Below are positions 18,388 through 26,260 of a stretch of DNA of 64,000 nt, piece by piece. The notes under the pieces are model-generated. The model did no database searches, was not told the origin of the DNA, and saw only the letters and a list, made by a program, of their open reading frames with translations. Numbering within the stretch: the stretch's first letter is position 1; each line of letters starts with the position of its first letter. Source of the DNA: Tahibacter soli (lineage in GTDB: Bacteria > Pseudomonadota > Gammaproteobacteria > Xanthomonadales > Rhodanobacteraceae); contig NZ_JAOVZO020000023.1 in assembly GCF_025717065.2 (NCBI RefSeq), positions 434,001 through 498,000 of the forward strand. The letters run 5' to 3'. The position numbers and the translations under genes are program-made.

Positions 18388-19941
18388 TCAATGACGCGCC
18401 AGCCGCGGCCAAGCCCAGGCCAGCGCCAGCCATGCCGGCAGCAACGCCAGCGCGTGCCAGAACATCGTCAGCTGCGGACGGATTTCCAGATCGAACAGCG
18501 GCACGCCCTGCAGCCCGAGATAGGCCGCGACGATCAGCACCAGTTCGAACGGCCGGGCATGGCGACAGAGCGCGCCCAGGCACAGCCCCCAGCTGACGAT
18601 CGAGGCGCTGACCGCGATCGCCGCCAGCGCCGCGATCGGCGCCGTCGCGAGGAGGCGCAGCACGCCGGGCAAGGTCAGCACCAGAAGCAGCGCAAACCCG
18701 ACCGCGAAGCGCGCGGCCAGCAGGCGGCGCAGGATGTCGGGTGCGGCGAACACGAGTCCGCCGGTGCCGTATTCCTTCTCCTGCAGAACGCTGCGCGCCA
18801 GGATATCCAGCGGCAATACCCACGCCAGCAGCATGCCGGTCTGCATCGCCATGCCATTGCCGAATGCCTGCAGACCGAACGCGACCAGCGCCGCCAGCCA
18901 CCACCAGACGCGGCGCCTGCGCAGCGCGGATTTCAGTTCCGCCACCGCGAGTATGCCGACCCGGCCGCGGGCGAAACGATCGAGCAGCCGGTCGAGCCAG
19001 CGCAGCCTGGCACCGGCCAGGGATCGGGCCTTGGCGGACCCGGCGCCGCGCGCCGCGGCCCAGTCGAGCCACGGCGCGGCCGCGAGCACGCCGGCCAGCG
19101 CGAACAGCAGCCACAGCCCGCGGCCGAATACATCCATTGCCCGCACCGGCCACGATTTCCACTCGAATCGCACCGGCGCCTTTTTGATCCCCGCGTGGCC
19201 GACGGTATAACCGAACGCTTGCGGCGCGCCGGTCTGTTGCTCGCGTACCCGATGGAAATCGCGCCCGACCATGATCATGCCGTTGGGGTCGCTGACCCAG
19301 CCGTCGCGAACGACGCGGCTGTCGGGATTGTCGAGCTGCGCCACGGATACCGACGTGATGGCGATCCACACGATGAAGAACAGCACGTTGCCCGCCGTGC
19401 GCCGCAGCCACGGCAGCAGATCGAACCAGATCGCGAGCATCGACGTGATCGCCAGCCCCGGCAGGTTCAGGAGCAGCACCGGCTTGACCAGTTCGAGCAC
19501 GTCGATCGAACGGTCTTCCGCGCGGATCCATTGCGCGACCAGGGCCACGCCGAGCCCGACGGCGACGATGATGCCGAAGATCACCATGTGGCTGGCCCAT
19601 TTCGCCAGCAGGTAGCCGCCGCGCGTCATCGGCGTGGCCACCAGGAGTTGCCAGACGCGGGTATCGATGTCGCGCACCAGCGTGCCGCGCACCAGATAGA
19701 ACCCGCCCAGGCTGAACAAGGTATTGAACAGCATGGCCACGACCATGCCGACCCAGGCGCTGGAGTAGTAGCCGCGTTCGCCGCCTTGCAGCGCGACGAT
19801 GAGGTAATGGGCATCCACCGGCGGAAAGCACTGGCTGATGGCCAGGATCATCCCGACCAGGATCACCCAGAAGCGCGCGCTGCGCGTGCGTTCGCGCAGA
19901 TCGGCCAGCAGGATGGCGAGGAAACGCTGCAGGGCGGCCAT
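18388..19941 (-). CDS. ABC-2 type transporter permease
   Basis: A polytopic membrane protein of 517 aa with about twelve hydrophobic segments in two similar halves. The first half starts FLAILLADLRERTRSARFW and the second AVAELKSALRRRRVWWW, the usual layout of a double-length ABC-2 permease. It is the membrane subunit for the ATPase encoded immediately upstream: the ATPase stop and this ATG overlap by one base (TGATG), showing translational coupling. A soluble loop between the first group of membrane segments and the later ones (about residues 200-300) may be periplasmic. The substrate is unknown; such pairs export lipids, peptides or antibiotics. Confidence 0.85.
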   Translation of the reverse strand: MAALQRFLAILLADLRERTRSARFWVILVGMILAISQCFPPVDAHYLIVALQGGERGYYSSAWVGMVVAMLFNTLFSLGGFYLVRGTLVRDIDTRVWQLLVATPMTRGGYLLAKWASHMVIFGIIVAVGLGVALVAQWIRAEDRSIDVLELVKPVLLLNLPGLAITSMLAIWFDLLPWLRRTAGNVLFFIVWIAITSVSVAQLDNPDSRVVRDGWVSDPNGMIMVGRDFHRVREQQTGAPQAFGYTVGHAGIKKAPVRFEWKSWPVRAMDVFGRGLWLLFALAGVLAAAPWLDWAAARGAGSAKARSLAGARLRWLDRLLDRFARGRVGILAVAELKSALRRRRVWWWLAALVAFGLQAFGNGMAMQTGMLLAWVLPLDILARSVLQEKEYGTGGLVFAAPDILRRLLAARFAVGFALLLVLTLPGVLRLLATAPIAALAAIAVSASIVSWGLCLGALCRHARPFELVLIVAAYLGLQGVPLFDLEIRPQLTMFWHALALLPAWLALAWAWPRLARH

Positions 19942-20828
19942 CAGTGGCGCTCTGCGCCGGTGCCGAGCAGCCGGGTATAGGCATCTTCCAGCGTGGGCGC
20001 AACCGCCTGCGCTTCGGCGTGCGGCGGCTCGGCGCTGACCACGCGCACGCGGATGCCGTCCGGTCGGCGCAACGAAGCGCAGACGACGAATTGCTGACGC
20101 ACGTGCGCCAGCTGTTCCGGCGCCAGCGTCCACTCCCACACGTGGCCATCGGCCTGAGCGAGCAGTTGCTCGGGCGTGCCGTGGAAACGCAGGCGCCCGC
20201 CCGACATCACCGCCAGCGCCGTTGCGCTGGCCTCCACGTCCGAGACGATGTGGGTGGAAAGAATCACCAGGCGCCGGCCGGCGAGGTCGGTCAGCAAATG
20301 CCGGAAGCGCATGCGCTCTTCCGGATCCAGCCCGACGGTCGGTTCGTCCACGATCAGGAGTGCAGGGTCGTTCAGGAGCGCCTGTGCGATGCCGACCCGC
20401 TGGCGCATGCCGCCGGAAAACTCGCCCAGGCGGCGATCCGCCGCGTCGTTGAGGCCGACCAGACTCAGACAGTCGTCGACGCGCTCGCGCGCCGCGGCGC
20501 CGGCCAGCCCCTTGACCGCCGCGAGGAAGGCGAGGAATTCCCGTGCGCTGAGCGCCGCATAGACGCCGAAGTCCTGCGGCAGATAGCCCAGCGCGGCACG
20601 CAGCGGGTTCGGGTCGGCGGCGATATCGGCGCCGTTCCACGTGACCTTGCCCGACGTCGGGCGCGCCAGCGTCGCCAGTATTCGCATCAGCGTGGACTTG
20701 CCGGCACCGTTGGGGCCGAGCAGGCCGAGGATGCCCGGCCCCAGCTTCAGGCTGAGATCCGACACCGCGACATGCCCGCCGGAATAGCGGTAACCCACGG
20801 ATTCTACGAAAAGTTCGCACTGCGACAT
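19941..20828 (-). CDS. ABC transporter ATP-binding protein
   Basis: A 295-aa ATPase of the CcmA/ABC-2 drug-exporter type. Walker A is GPNGAGKST, the Q-loop YLPQDFG, the signature EFSGGMRQRVGIAQALL, Walker B ALLIVDEPTVGLDP, and the H-loop STHIVSDV. A C-terminal tail of about 80 aa follows. It energises the permease encoded next in the operon. AAGGGGG precedes the start at a 7-nt spacing. The gene lies just downstream of a LytS/LytTR-type two-component pair on the same strand, which may control it. Confidence 0.92.
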   Translation of the reverse strand: MSQCELFVESVGYRYSGGHVAVSDLSLKLGPGILGLLGPNGAGKSTLMRILATLARPTSGKVTWNGADIAADPNPLRAALGYLPQDFGVYAALSAREFLAFLAAVKGLAGAAARERVDDCLSLVGLNDAADRRLGEFSGGMRQRVGIAQALLNDPALLIVDEPTVGLDPEERMRFRHLLTDLAGRRLVILSTHIVSDVEASATALAVMSGGRLRFHGTPEQLLAQADGHVWEWTLAPEQLAHVRQQFVVCASLRRPDGIRVRVVSAEPPHAEAQAVAPTLEDAYTRLLGTGAERH

Positions 20829-20888
20829 GCCACGCCCCCTTGGAGAAGGGCGCTCGGCAATGTGCTGAATCCGTCCCTTGTGCTGGTA

Positions 20889-20926
20889 GTGTAGTTACCT
20901 ATAACACCAGATCACATAGGCCGTAA
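20889..20926 (-). promoter_or_regulatory. Candidate promoter and imperfect operator for the ABC operon
   Basis: On the minus strand, a weak -35 TTACGG (20926-20921) and a -10 TATAGG (20903-20898) are separated by 17 bp. A GTGT-N11-ACAC inverted repeat (20907-20889) overlaps the -10. The arrangement suits a repressor site, but no adjacent regulator of the GntR type was found, and the promoter match is weak. Confidence 0.3.
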
Positions 20927-20982
20927 GACATGCGGCCCCGTTCGCCTTCGTCGTTCGACGCATCTCGAAGGGAGTGCTCGAC

Positions 20983-21696
20983 TCACATCCGATCCTGAAA
21001 CTGCCGGCGAAAGCGGCGGCTCAACGGCAGTCGGACCCGGGAATGCAGCACGACCTCGTACTCGCCGCTGCCGTGCAGCTCGAGTCCGCGGACCTTGTCG
21101 ACATTGACGATGATCGAGCGGTGGATGCGGACGAACGTCCTTTCGTCGAGCGCTTTCTCGAGCGCCTGAAGGCTGCGGCGCAGGATGTGCGTCGCGCCGC
21201 CGACATGCAGGCAGGCGTAGTAATTCGCCGCTTCTATCCAGTCCACATCCGAGGCATTGACGAACAGCGTCTGGCCCCGGCTCTTGACGACGAGCCGGTC
21301 GATCCGGCGCCGGCCTTGCGTCGGTTCGAGGGCGAGCCTGGCTTTGGCCCGCTGCAACGCGCGCTCGAACCGCGCGTTGTCGAACGGCTTGAGCAGATAG
21401 TCGAGCGCCCCGGCATCGAACGCGCGCAGCGCGTATTCGTCGTAGGCCGTCACGAAGATGACGGCCGCCGGCATGTCGGGCCCCATCAGCTCGAGCACGT
21501 CAAAGCCGTCGCATTCCGGCATTTGAACGTCGAGAAAGAGGATGTCCGCCTTCGTGCGTCTCATCTCGTCGATGGCGGCCTGACCGGACTCGCATTCGAC
21601 GATGGCGCCGATATCCGAGGCGCGGCGCAGCAGGACGACGAGGTTGCGCCGCGCGATGGCCTCGTCGTCGACGACGAGAACGCGCAGCGGCGTCAT
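20983..21696 (-). CDS. LytTR-family response regulator
   Basis: A 237-aa regulator of the LytR/AlgR type. The receiver domain has acidic residues D10-D11, phospho-acceptor D56 in ADILFLDVQMPE and the conserved lysine in DYLLKPFD. The C-terminal LytTR DNA-binding domain, about residues 130-237, has SDVDWIEAANYYACLHVGG, FVRIHRSIIVNVDKV and LPLSRRFRRQF. It starts directly after the stop of the kinase gene (TGA followed at once by ATG), so the two form one operon. Likely targets include the ABC exporter downstream. Confidence 0.94.
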   Translation of the reverse strand: MTPLRVLVVDDEAIARRNLVVLLRRASDIGAIVECESGQAAIDEMRRTKADILFLDVQMPECDGFDVLELMGPDMPAAVIFVTAYDEYALRAFDAGALDYLLKPFDNARFERALQRAKARLALEPTQGRRRIDRLVVKSRGQTLFVNASDVDWIEAANYYACLHVGGATHILRRSLQALEKALDERTFVRIHRSIIVNVDKVRGLELHGSGEYEVVLHSRVRLPLSRRFRRQFQDRM

Positions 21697-22796
21697 TCAC
21701 GCCACCTGCAGCGGCAGCGTCACCACGACGTCCACGCCGTCGGCGCCGGCGTGTTTCAGCACGAGGTCGGACGCATCGCCGTGCAGGATCCGCAAACGCG
21801 TACGCAGATTACCGAGACCGACGCCCGTGTGCGTCGCATCGAGATCTTCCTGCGTGCACGGACCGTCGTTCGACACGCTCAGCCGGAGCGTATTCCCGCT
21901 GGCCGTGCCGGCGATCCGGATTTTGCCGCCGGACACCCGTTTCGAAATCCCGTGCTTGATCGCGTTCTCGACGAGCGGCTGCAGCAGCAGGTTCGGCACC
22001 TTCGCGTGCAGCAGTTCGTCCGGGATGTCGAGGTTCACGCGCAGGCGATCGCCGAAGCGCAGCGTCTGGATGTCGAGGTAGCGCTGCAGGTATTCCACTT
22101 CCTCGGCCAGCGTCACCTGCGCCCGGTGCGAATCTTCGGTCGCGCGGCGCAGGAATTCGCTCAGCCCGACGATCATGTTGACGGCGGCCTGATTGCGCTC
22201 GTCGCGCACGAGGCCGGCGATCGTGTTGAGCGTGTTGTACATGAAGTGCGGTTCGAGCTGCCTGCGCAACGCGGTGAGCTGCGCTTTCGACAGTTCTTCG
22301 TTCAGACGCGCCGCTTCCGTCATCTGACGGGCGATGCGGTCTCGCGCGTCCACGAGATACGTCACCGTCAGTATCAGCAGGTAGGCGATGGAAAATGTAA
22401 ACAACTGGAAGACGAGCGACGTCGTCCACGTATTCACGAACGTGGGCCAGCGGTTGTTCGCCCAGGGATTGAACGACACCTGCAGCGACGCGGACCACGA
22501 TTCGACGATCGCGCTGATGACGGCGAACGCGGCCAGATGCACGACGACCGCTCGAACGCTGGTGTCGCGAACGAGCGGGTAGCGCCGCGCCAACCCGATG
22601 ATGACCGGCGTCGCCAGTGCCCACGGCAGCCACAGCGCCAGCTCGGTCGCGAAGAGCGGCAGCCAGGAGTGCTGTCGGCCCTCGACCACGCGCATCACGA
22701 GCACGGTCTGGCTGGCGTCGAACAGTGCGCCGGCCCCCAGGCTGCGGCGATCCAGAGCCAACGGGTGCGGCCCGCGGAGGTTCGAAGGTCGGTCAT
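21697..22796 (-). CDS. LytS/YehU-type sensor histidine kinase, probable frameshift near its N-terminus
   Basis: A membrane kinase with about four hydrophobic segments, then a His_kinase domain with phospho-histidine motif RRQLEPHFMYNTLNTI, an N-box PLVENAIKHGI and a G-box GVGLGNLRTRL. The downstream frame is open to 22974 but its first part overlaps the divergent gene and lacks a sensible start. ATG 22796 gives a good N-terminus (MTDLRTSAGRTRWLW) in the neighbouring frame. The two frames join if one base is added to the C5 run at 22734-22738 (G5 on the coding strand), giving about 366 aa. Without repair, the first clear in-frame ATG is 22695 (332 aa). The break may be real or an assembly error. 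Confidence 0.8.
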
Positions 22797-22934
22797 GGCG
22801 GCACGATACCGCAAGCCCGAATCGGCCCGTACACGTTATGCAGTGAGCGGCGGTCGACACGCAGCGAGCGGTCTGGTTCCGGGCGAGCGCGACGCCTACG
22901 CTGGCTTCGCCCCATCGACGAGGAGACACCGCAG

Positions 22935-23390
22935 ATGAAACGACTGATCGCTTCGGTTCTATTGGCTTCCGCATTCGCCGCTTCGGCCTGGGCCGACGCC
23001 TCGCGGGGGGCGTTCGGGGACGCGTCCGCCGTCGCCGCCGTCAGGCAGGTCGGGCAGGACATGGGCGATGCGATGGTCGCGCTCGATGTCGACAAGGTCG
23101 ACCGGATCTTCGGCGACGACTGGGTGACGATCGGATTGTCCGGCAAGGTCTTCACGAAAGAGGCGCTGCTGAGCGACATCAGGACCGGCAAGAAGCGGCT
23201 CACGTGGTTCGAACTGCGGCCCATCGACGTCCAGGTCTTCGGCGATGTCGCCATCGCGCAAGGCAACGTCGCCGAAAAAAGGATCATTGACGGAAAGGAA
23301 ACTTATATCGAACTCGTCTATGCGGACATTTTGAACAAGCGCGACGGTCGCTGGGTCGTCGTGCGCAGCATGGGCGCGAAGGTGAAGTGA
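22935..23390 (+). CDS. Secreted NTF2-like/DUF4440-type protein
   Basis: A 151-aa protein with a signal peptide (LIASVLLASAFAASAWA-D) and a SnoaL/DUF4440-like domain: a helix with VRQVGQDMGDAMVALDVDKV, then DRIFGDDWVTIGLSGKVFTK and strands ending in DGRWVVVRSMGAKVK. NTF2-like folds of this kind are often ligand-binding or enzyme-like; the function is unknown. AGGAGA precedes ATG 22935. The gene is divergent from the histidine kinase, and the longer upstream in-frame extension is rejected for that reason. Confidence 0.8.
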   Translation: MKRLIASVLLASAFAASAWADASRGAFGDASAVAAVRQVGQDMGDAMVALDVDKVDRIFGDDWVTIGLSGKVFTKEALLSDIRTGKKRLTWFELRPIDVQVFGDVAIAQGNVAEKRIIDGKETYIELVYADILNKRDGRWVVVRSMGAKVK

Positions 23391-23411
23391 TCGGAGCGAT
23401 GGACCGGACGA

Positions 23412-23858
23412 TTACGTCGGACCCCGATCCGCCTCCTGCGCCGCGAGCAGGATGGCCTTCACCTGCGCGTACTGCTGCAGCCGCGCGCGGTCCTTGTCCG
23501 TCGGCGCGGCGATGCGCGAGAGGTCCATGTTGTCGGCGACGTCGGCGAGCTTGACCGCGCGCGCGACCGGATCGGCCGCGGCGCGGTGCGCCGCGGCGAT
23601 GCGGTCTTCGCCGGGCAGCTTGGTCAGTGCGCGCACCGCGGCGATCACCTCGGCCGGAAAGCCTTCGCGCGCGAGATCGTCGAACGTCAGCGACGTATCT
23701 TCGACCACGTCGTGCAGCACGGCGGCCATGCGTTCGTGCGTGCCGCGCTGCGCGAGCATCAGGCGCAGCGGATGCAGGATGTACGGCGCGCCGGCCTTGT
23801 CGGTCTGTCCGGCGTGGGCGCGCGCGGCGATTTCGATCGCGCGCTCGAGCGTGCTCAC
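23412..23858 (-). CDS. HD-domain hydrolase, MESH1-like (single-domain (p)ppGpp hydrolase type)
   Basis: A 148-aa protein from GTG 23858. It shows the SpoT/MESH1 HD layout: ARAHAGQTDKAG, the first metal histidine in YILHPLRLM, the HD pair in AAVLHDVVEDTSLTFDDL, and later LADVADNMDLSRI. The family hydrolyses (p)ppGpp or related nucleotides in the cytoplasm; no synthetase domain is present. The start overlaps the stop of the VOC gene by four bases (GTGA). An in-frame upstream extension to 24113 overlaps the VOC gene and is not believed. Confidence 0.85.
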   Translation of the reverse strand: MSTLERAIEIAARAHAGQTDKAGAPYILHPLRLMLAQRGTHERMAAVLHDVVEDTSLTFDDLAREGFPAEVIAAVRALTKLPGEDRIAAAHRAAADPVARAVKLADVADNMDLSRIAAPTDKDRARLQQYAQVKAILLAAQEADRGPT

Positions 23859-24253
23859 GGCGCGCTCGCGTCGGCGTTGCCGGGAACGATCTCGTGCGCG
23901 ACGCGCCAGAGCACGCCGGTCGGATCGCCGAGCGTGAAGTCGCGCAGTCCCCACGGACGGTCCTCCGGCGGCTGCGCGTGCACGCCGTAGCGCGCGGCGA
24001 GATCCTGCTCGACGACGCGGCCCCACCACGCGTCGGCGTTCTCGACCATCAGGTGCATCATGAAATTCTCGGCGTGCTCGCGCACGTAGAAACGCTGCAG
24101 CAGAAAGCTGCAACGACCGACGTAGAGGTATGCCATGTCGTCGGACATCACCTCGGCGGTGAAGCCGAGGTCGCGATAGAACGCGAGCGAGCGTTCGAAG
24201 TCGCGGGCGGGGACGAAGGCCTTGATTTCCAGGCAGCGCAGGGAGGTGTTCAT
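23855..24253 (-). CDS. VOC-family (glyoxalase/bleomycin-resistance fold) protein
   Basis: A 132-aa vicinal-oxygen-chelate protein with the paired beta-alpha-beta pattern: LEIKAFVPARDFERSLAFY at the N-terminus, then FTLGDPTGVLWRVAHEI. One probable metal-side residue lies in the MMHLMVEN strand. The substrate cannot be told from the sequence. It is translationally coupled to the HD hydrolase downstream. Confidence 0.85.
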   Translation of the reverse strand: MNTSLRCLEIKAFVPARDFERSLAFYRDLGFTAEVMSDDMAYLYVGRCSFLLQRFYVREHAENFMMHLMVENADAWWGRVVEQDLAARYGVHAQPPEDRPWGLRDFTLGDPTGVLWRVAHEIVPGNADASAP

Positions 24254-24326
24254 CGGCGTCGCGGTCTCGTACGGTCAGGCGCGAGGAGTGTTTGCGTTGT
24301 CTCGTTGTGAACGTCCGCGGCCGCGA

Positions 24327-24614
24327 TCACGACCCGGTAGCGCGTTCGAGTTCGTCCGCGCAGTCGGACAGATGACTGACGACCGGATCGTCTTCGAATT
24401 CGGCGTCGACGGCCGCCGCCATTTCTCTGAGCGCATTCGAACGTTCTTCGTCCGACAGGCGGTGCAGCTGCGTTTCCAGATCCGACAGCTGCGCGACGAG
24501 CTTGTCGAGAAACCGCCGTCGCGCATCGTCGCGGCTGTCCGCGCGTTCGTCCTCGACGTATTCCACGAGCAGCGAGAACAAGGCCTCGGGGTCGGACCAA
24601 TCAATGAACGACAT
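24327..24614 (-). CDS. Small acidic protein of unknown function
   Basis: A 95-aa acidic, helix-rich protein (MSFIDWSDPEALFSLLVEYV, later LVAQLSDLETQLHRLSDEE). The central part may form a short coiled coil. It is 33 bp downstream of the GT2 gene on the same strand, so it may belong to that operon. The composition is protein-like, unlike the antisense frames, but no family is recognised. Confidence 0.6.
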   Translation of the reverse strand: MSFIDWSDPEALFSLLVEYVEDERADSRDDARRRFLDKLVAQLSDLETQLHRLSDEERSNALREMAAAVDAEFEDDPVVSHLSDCADELERATGS

Positions 24615-24647
24615 GTGCGATTCCGGATCGATGGGGATTCTTCCACT

Positions 24648-25385
24648 TTAACCGATTCGCGCGCGCCGCCGTTCGCGCAACGACGGACCGTAGCGCACGA
24701 TGCACCACAGCGCGCGCACGCCGTCCCTCCAGCCGATCTTCTTGCCTTCGGCATGGCTGCGGCCGCGGTACGCGATCGCGACTTCTTCGATGCGGCAGCC
24801 GGTTCGCGCGATCTTCGCGGTGACCTCCGGTTCGAAGCCGAAACGGTCTTCCTCGATCCGGATGCCCTGGACGATCTCGCGGCGGAATACTTTGTAGCAG
24901 GTTTCCATATCCGTCAGCCGCAGGCCGGTGAACGCGTTCGACAGCCGCGTGAGCACCCGGTTGCCGATCCAGTGCGCAAGGCGCATGCCGGGCGGTCGGC
25001 CGTCGCGCAAGCGCGAACCGAACACGACGTCGGCGCGGTCCGCGACGATCGGTTCCACCAGCCGCGGATAGTCGTTCGGATCGTATTCGAGATCGGCGTC
25101 CTGGACGATCACGATGTCGCCGGTCGCCGCGCGGATGCCGGTGCGCAGCGCCGCGCCCTTGCCGCGGTTGACGTCGTGATAGAGCACCTGCTGCACGAGC
25201 GGCGCGATTTCCGTTTCGAGGATCGCGCGCGTGCCGTCGCGCGAGCAGTCGTCGACGACGATGATTTCCCGGGTCGCGTACGGCGATGCGCGCACCGCGT
25301 CAACGAGGGCGCGGATCGTGCGCGCCTCGTTGTAGCAGGGAATCACGACCGACAGTTTTATCGGCATCCGGGCATCGGTATTCAT
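24648..25385 (-). CDS. Family 2 glycosyltransferase
   Basis: A 245-aa GT-A enzyme of the GT2/dolichyl-phosphate-mannose-synthase-like type: [33 protein letters not shown], the acceptor/metal motif [14 protein letters not shown], and FGSRL, with the late block [13 protein letters not shown]. It lacks C-terminal membrane segments. Members transfer a sugar from a nucleotide sugar to a lipid carrier or glycan. Its start overlaps the UbiA stop by four bases (ATGA), so it is made together with the prenyltransferase and the DxDD-containing membrane protein. Confidence 0.92.
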   Translation of the reverse strand: MNTDARMPIKLSVVIPCYNEARTIRALVDAVRASPYATREIIVVDDCSRDGTRAILETEIAPLVQQVLYHDVNRGKGAALRTGIRAATGDIVIVQDADLEYDPNDYPRLVEPIVADRADVVFGSRLRDGRPPGMRLAHWIGNRVLTRLSNAFTGLRLTDMETCYKVFRREIVQGIRIEEDRFGFEPEVTAKIARTGCRIEEVAIAYRGRSHAEGKKIGWRDGVRALWCIVRYGPSLRERRRARIG

Positions 25386-26260
25386 CCGGTAAGCATCACG
25401 AGTCCGACCAGCGCGAACAGCCATCGATAGCGCCGCTGCATCCACTCCGCGGTCGCGAAATCGAGGCCGCGCCGCAGCGCCTGCACGGACCACGCGAGGT
25501 GCACGAGCCAGGCGAGAGGGCTCCACAGCAGCAGCCGGGGCAGAACGCCGGCCGCGGCCAATGCGGCGAGCATCGCATAGGCGGCCGTGAACGTGACGAG
25601 GCTCGCGACGAACGCAGTCCTGCGGCCGAACGCGACGGCGTTCGTGCGTATGCCGTTGACCCGGTCGCCGTCGTAGTCGCGCACTTCCTGGTTGAGATGG
25701 CCCGCGGCGAAGACGAGGCCGAAGAACAGGCCGATGCCGACGCCGCGCGCGTCGAGCGCGTGAGCGAGCGTGTAGCCGAGCAGGAAGTGCAGCGTGCCGC
25801 CGACGAGATGATTGAGCGACGACGCGACCGGCGTGTTCTTGCCGAGCACCGGCGAGGCCGAGTACAGAAAACCGAGCGCGGCGATCGCGGTGCCGAACAG
25901 CAGCGCCGGCACGCCGACGGCCGCGAACGCGACGAACGCGAGGACGAGCAGCAGCAACGCGGCTCCCGCGACCTCGCGCCGGCTGATGCCCCGGCCGCTG
26001 AAGACGTGCGGCGCGCGCAGCGGATCGCGCAGGTCGCCGGCGTGGCCGGCCCAGTCGTTGAAGACGAAGATATGCGCCGTCAGCGCGCAGCTGCCGAAGG
26101 CCAGCAGGGCGGGCGCGACGAGGCCGTCGCGTTCCAGGCGCCATCCGCCGAGGAAGACGCCGAGGGCCGGCGATGCCTGCAGCGCGAGCACTTCCACCGC
26201 CCGCGTCGACGCGAAATGCCGGGCGATGCGCCCATATTGCCGGATCGTCGCCGTGTTCAT
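25382..26260 (-). CDS. UbiA-family prenyltransferase
   Basis: An integral membrane protein of 292 aa with about eight hydrophobic segments. The first aspartate-rich motif is the variant [13 protein letters not shown] (N68, D69), lacking the central Asp of the usual NDxxDxxxD. The second is DYDGDRVNG (D195, D197, D199). UbiA enzymes transfer prenyl groups from prenyl diphosphates to aromatic or other acceptors within the membrane. Overlapping ATGA junctions on both sides tie it to the polytopic DxDD protein and the GT2. The acceptor is unknown; the context suggests a lipid-linked or decorated isoprenoid rather than ubiquinone. Confidence 0.88.
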   Translation of the reverse strand: MNTATIRQYGRIARHFASTRAVEVLALQASPALGVFLGGWRLERDGLVAPALLAFGSCALTAHIFVFNDWAGHAGDLRDPLRAPHVFSGRGISRREVAGAALLLLVLAFVAFAAVGVPALLFGTAIAALGFLYSASPVLGKNTPVASSLNHLVGGTLHFLLGYTLAHALDARGVGIGLFFGLVFAAGHLNQEVRDYDGDRVNGIRTNAVAFGRRTAFVASLVTFTAAYAMLAALAAAGVLPRLLLWSPLAWLVHLAWSVQALRRGLDFATAEWMQRRYRWLFALVGLVMLTG

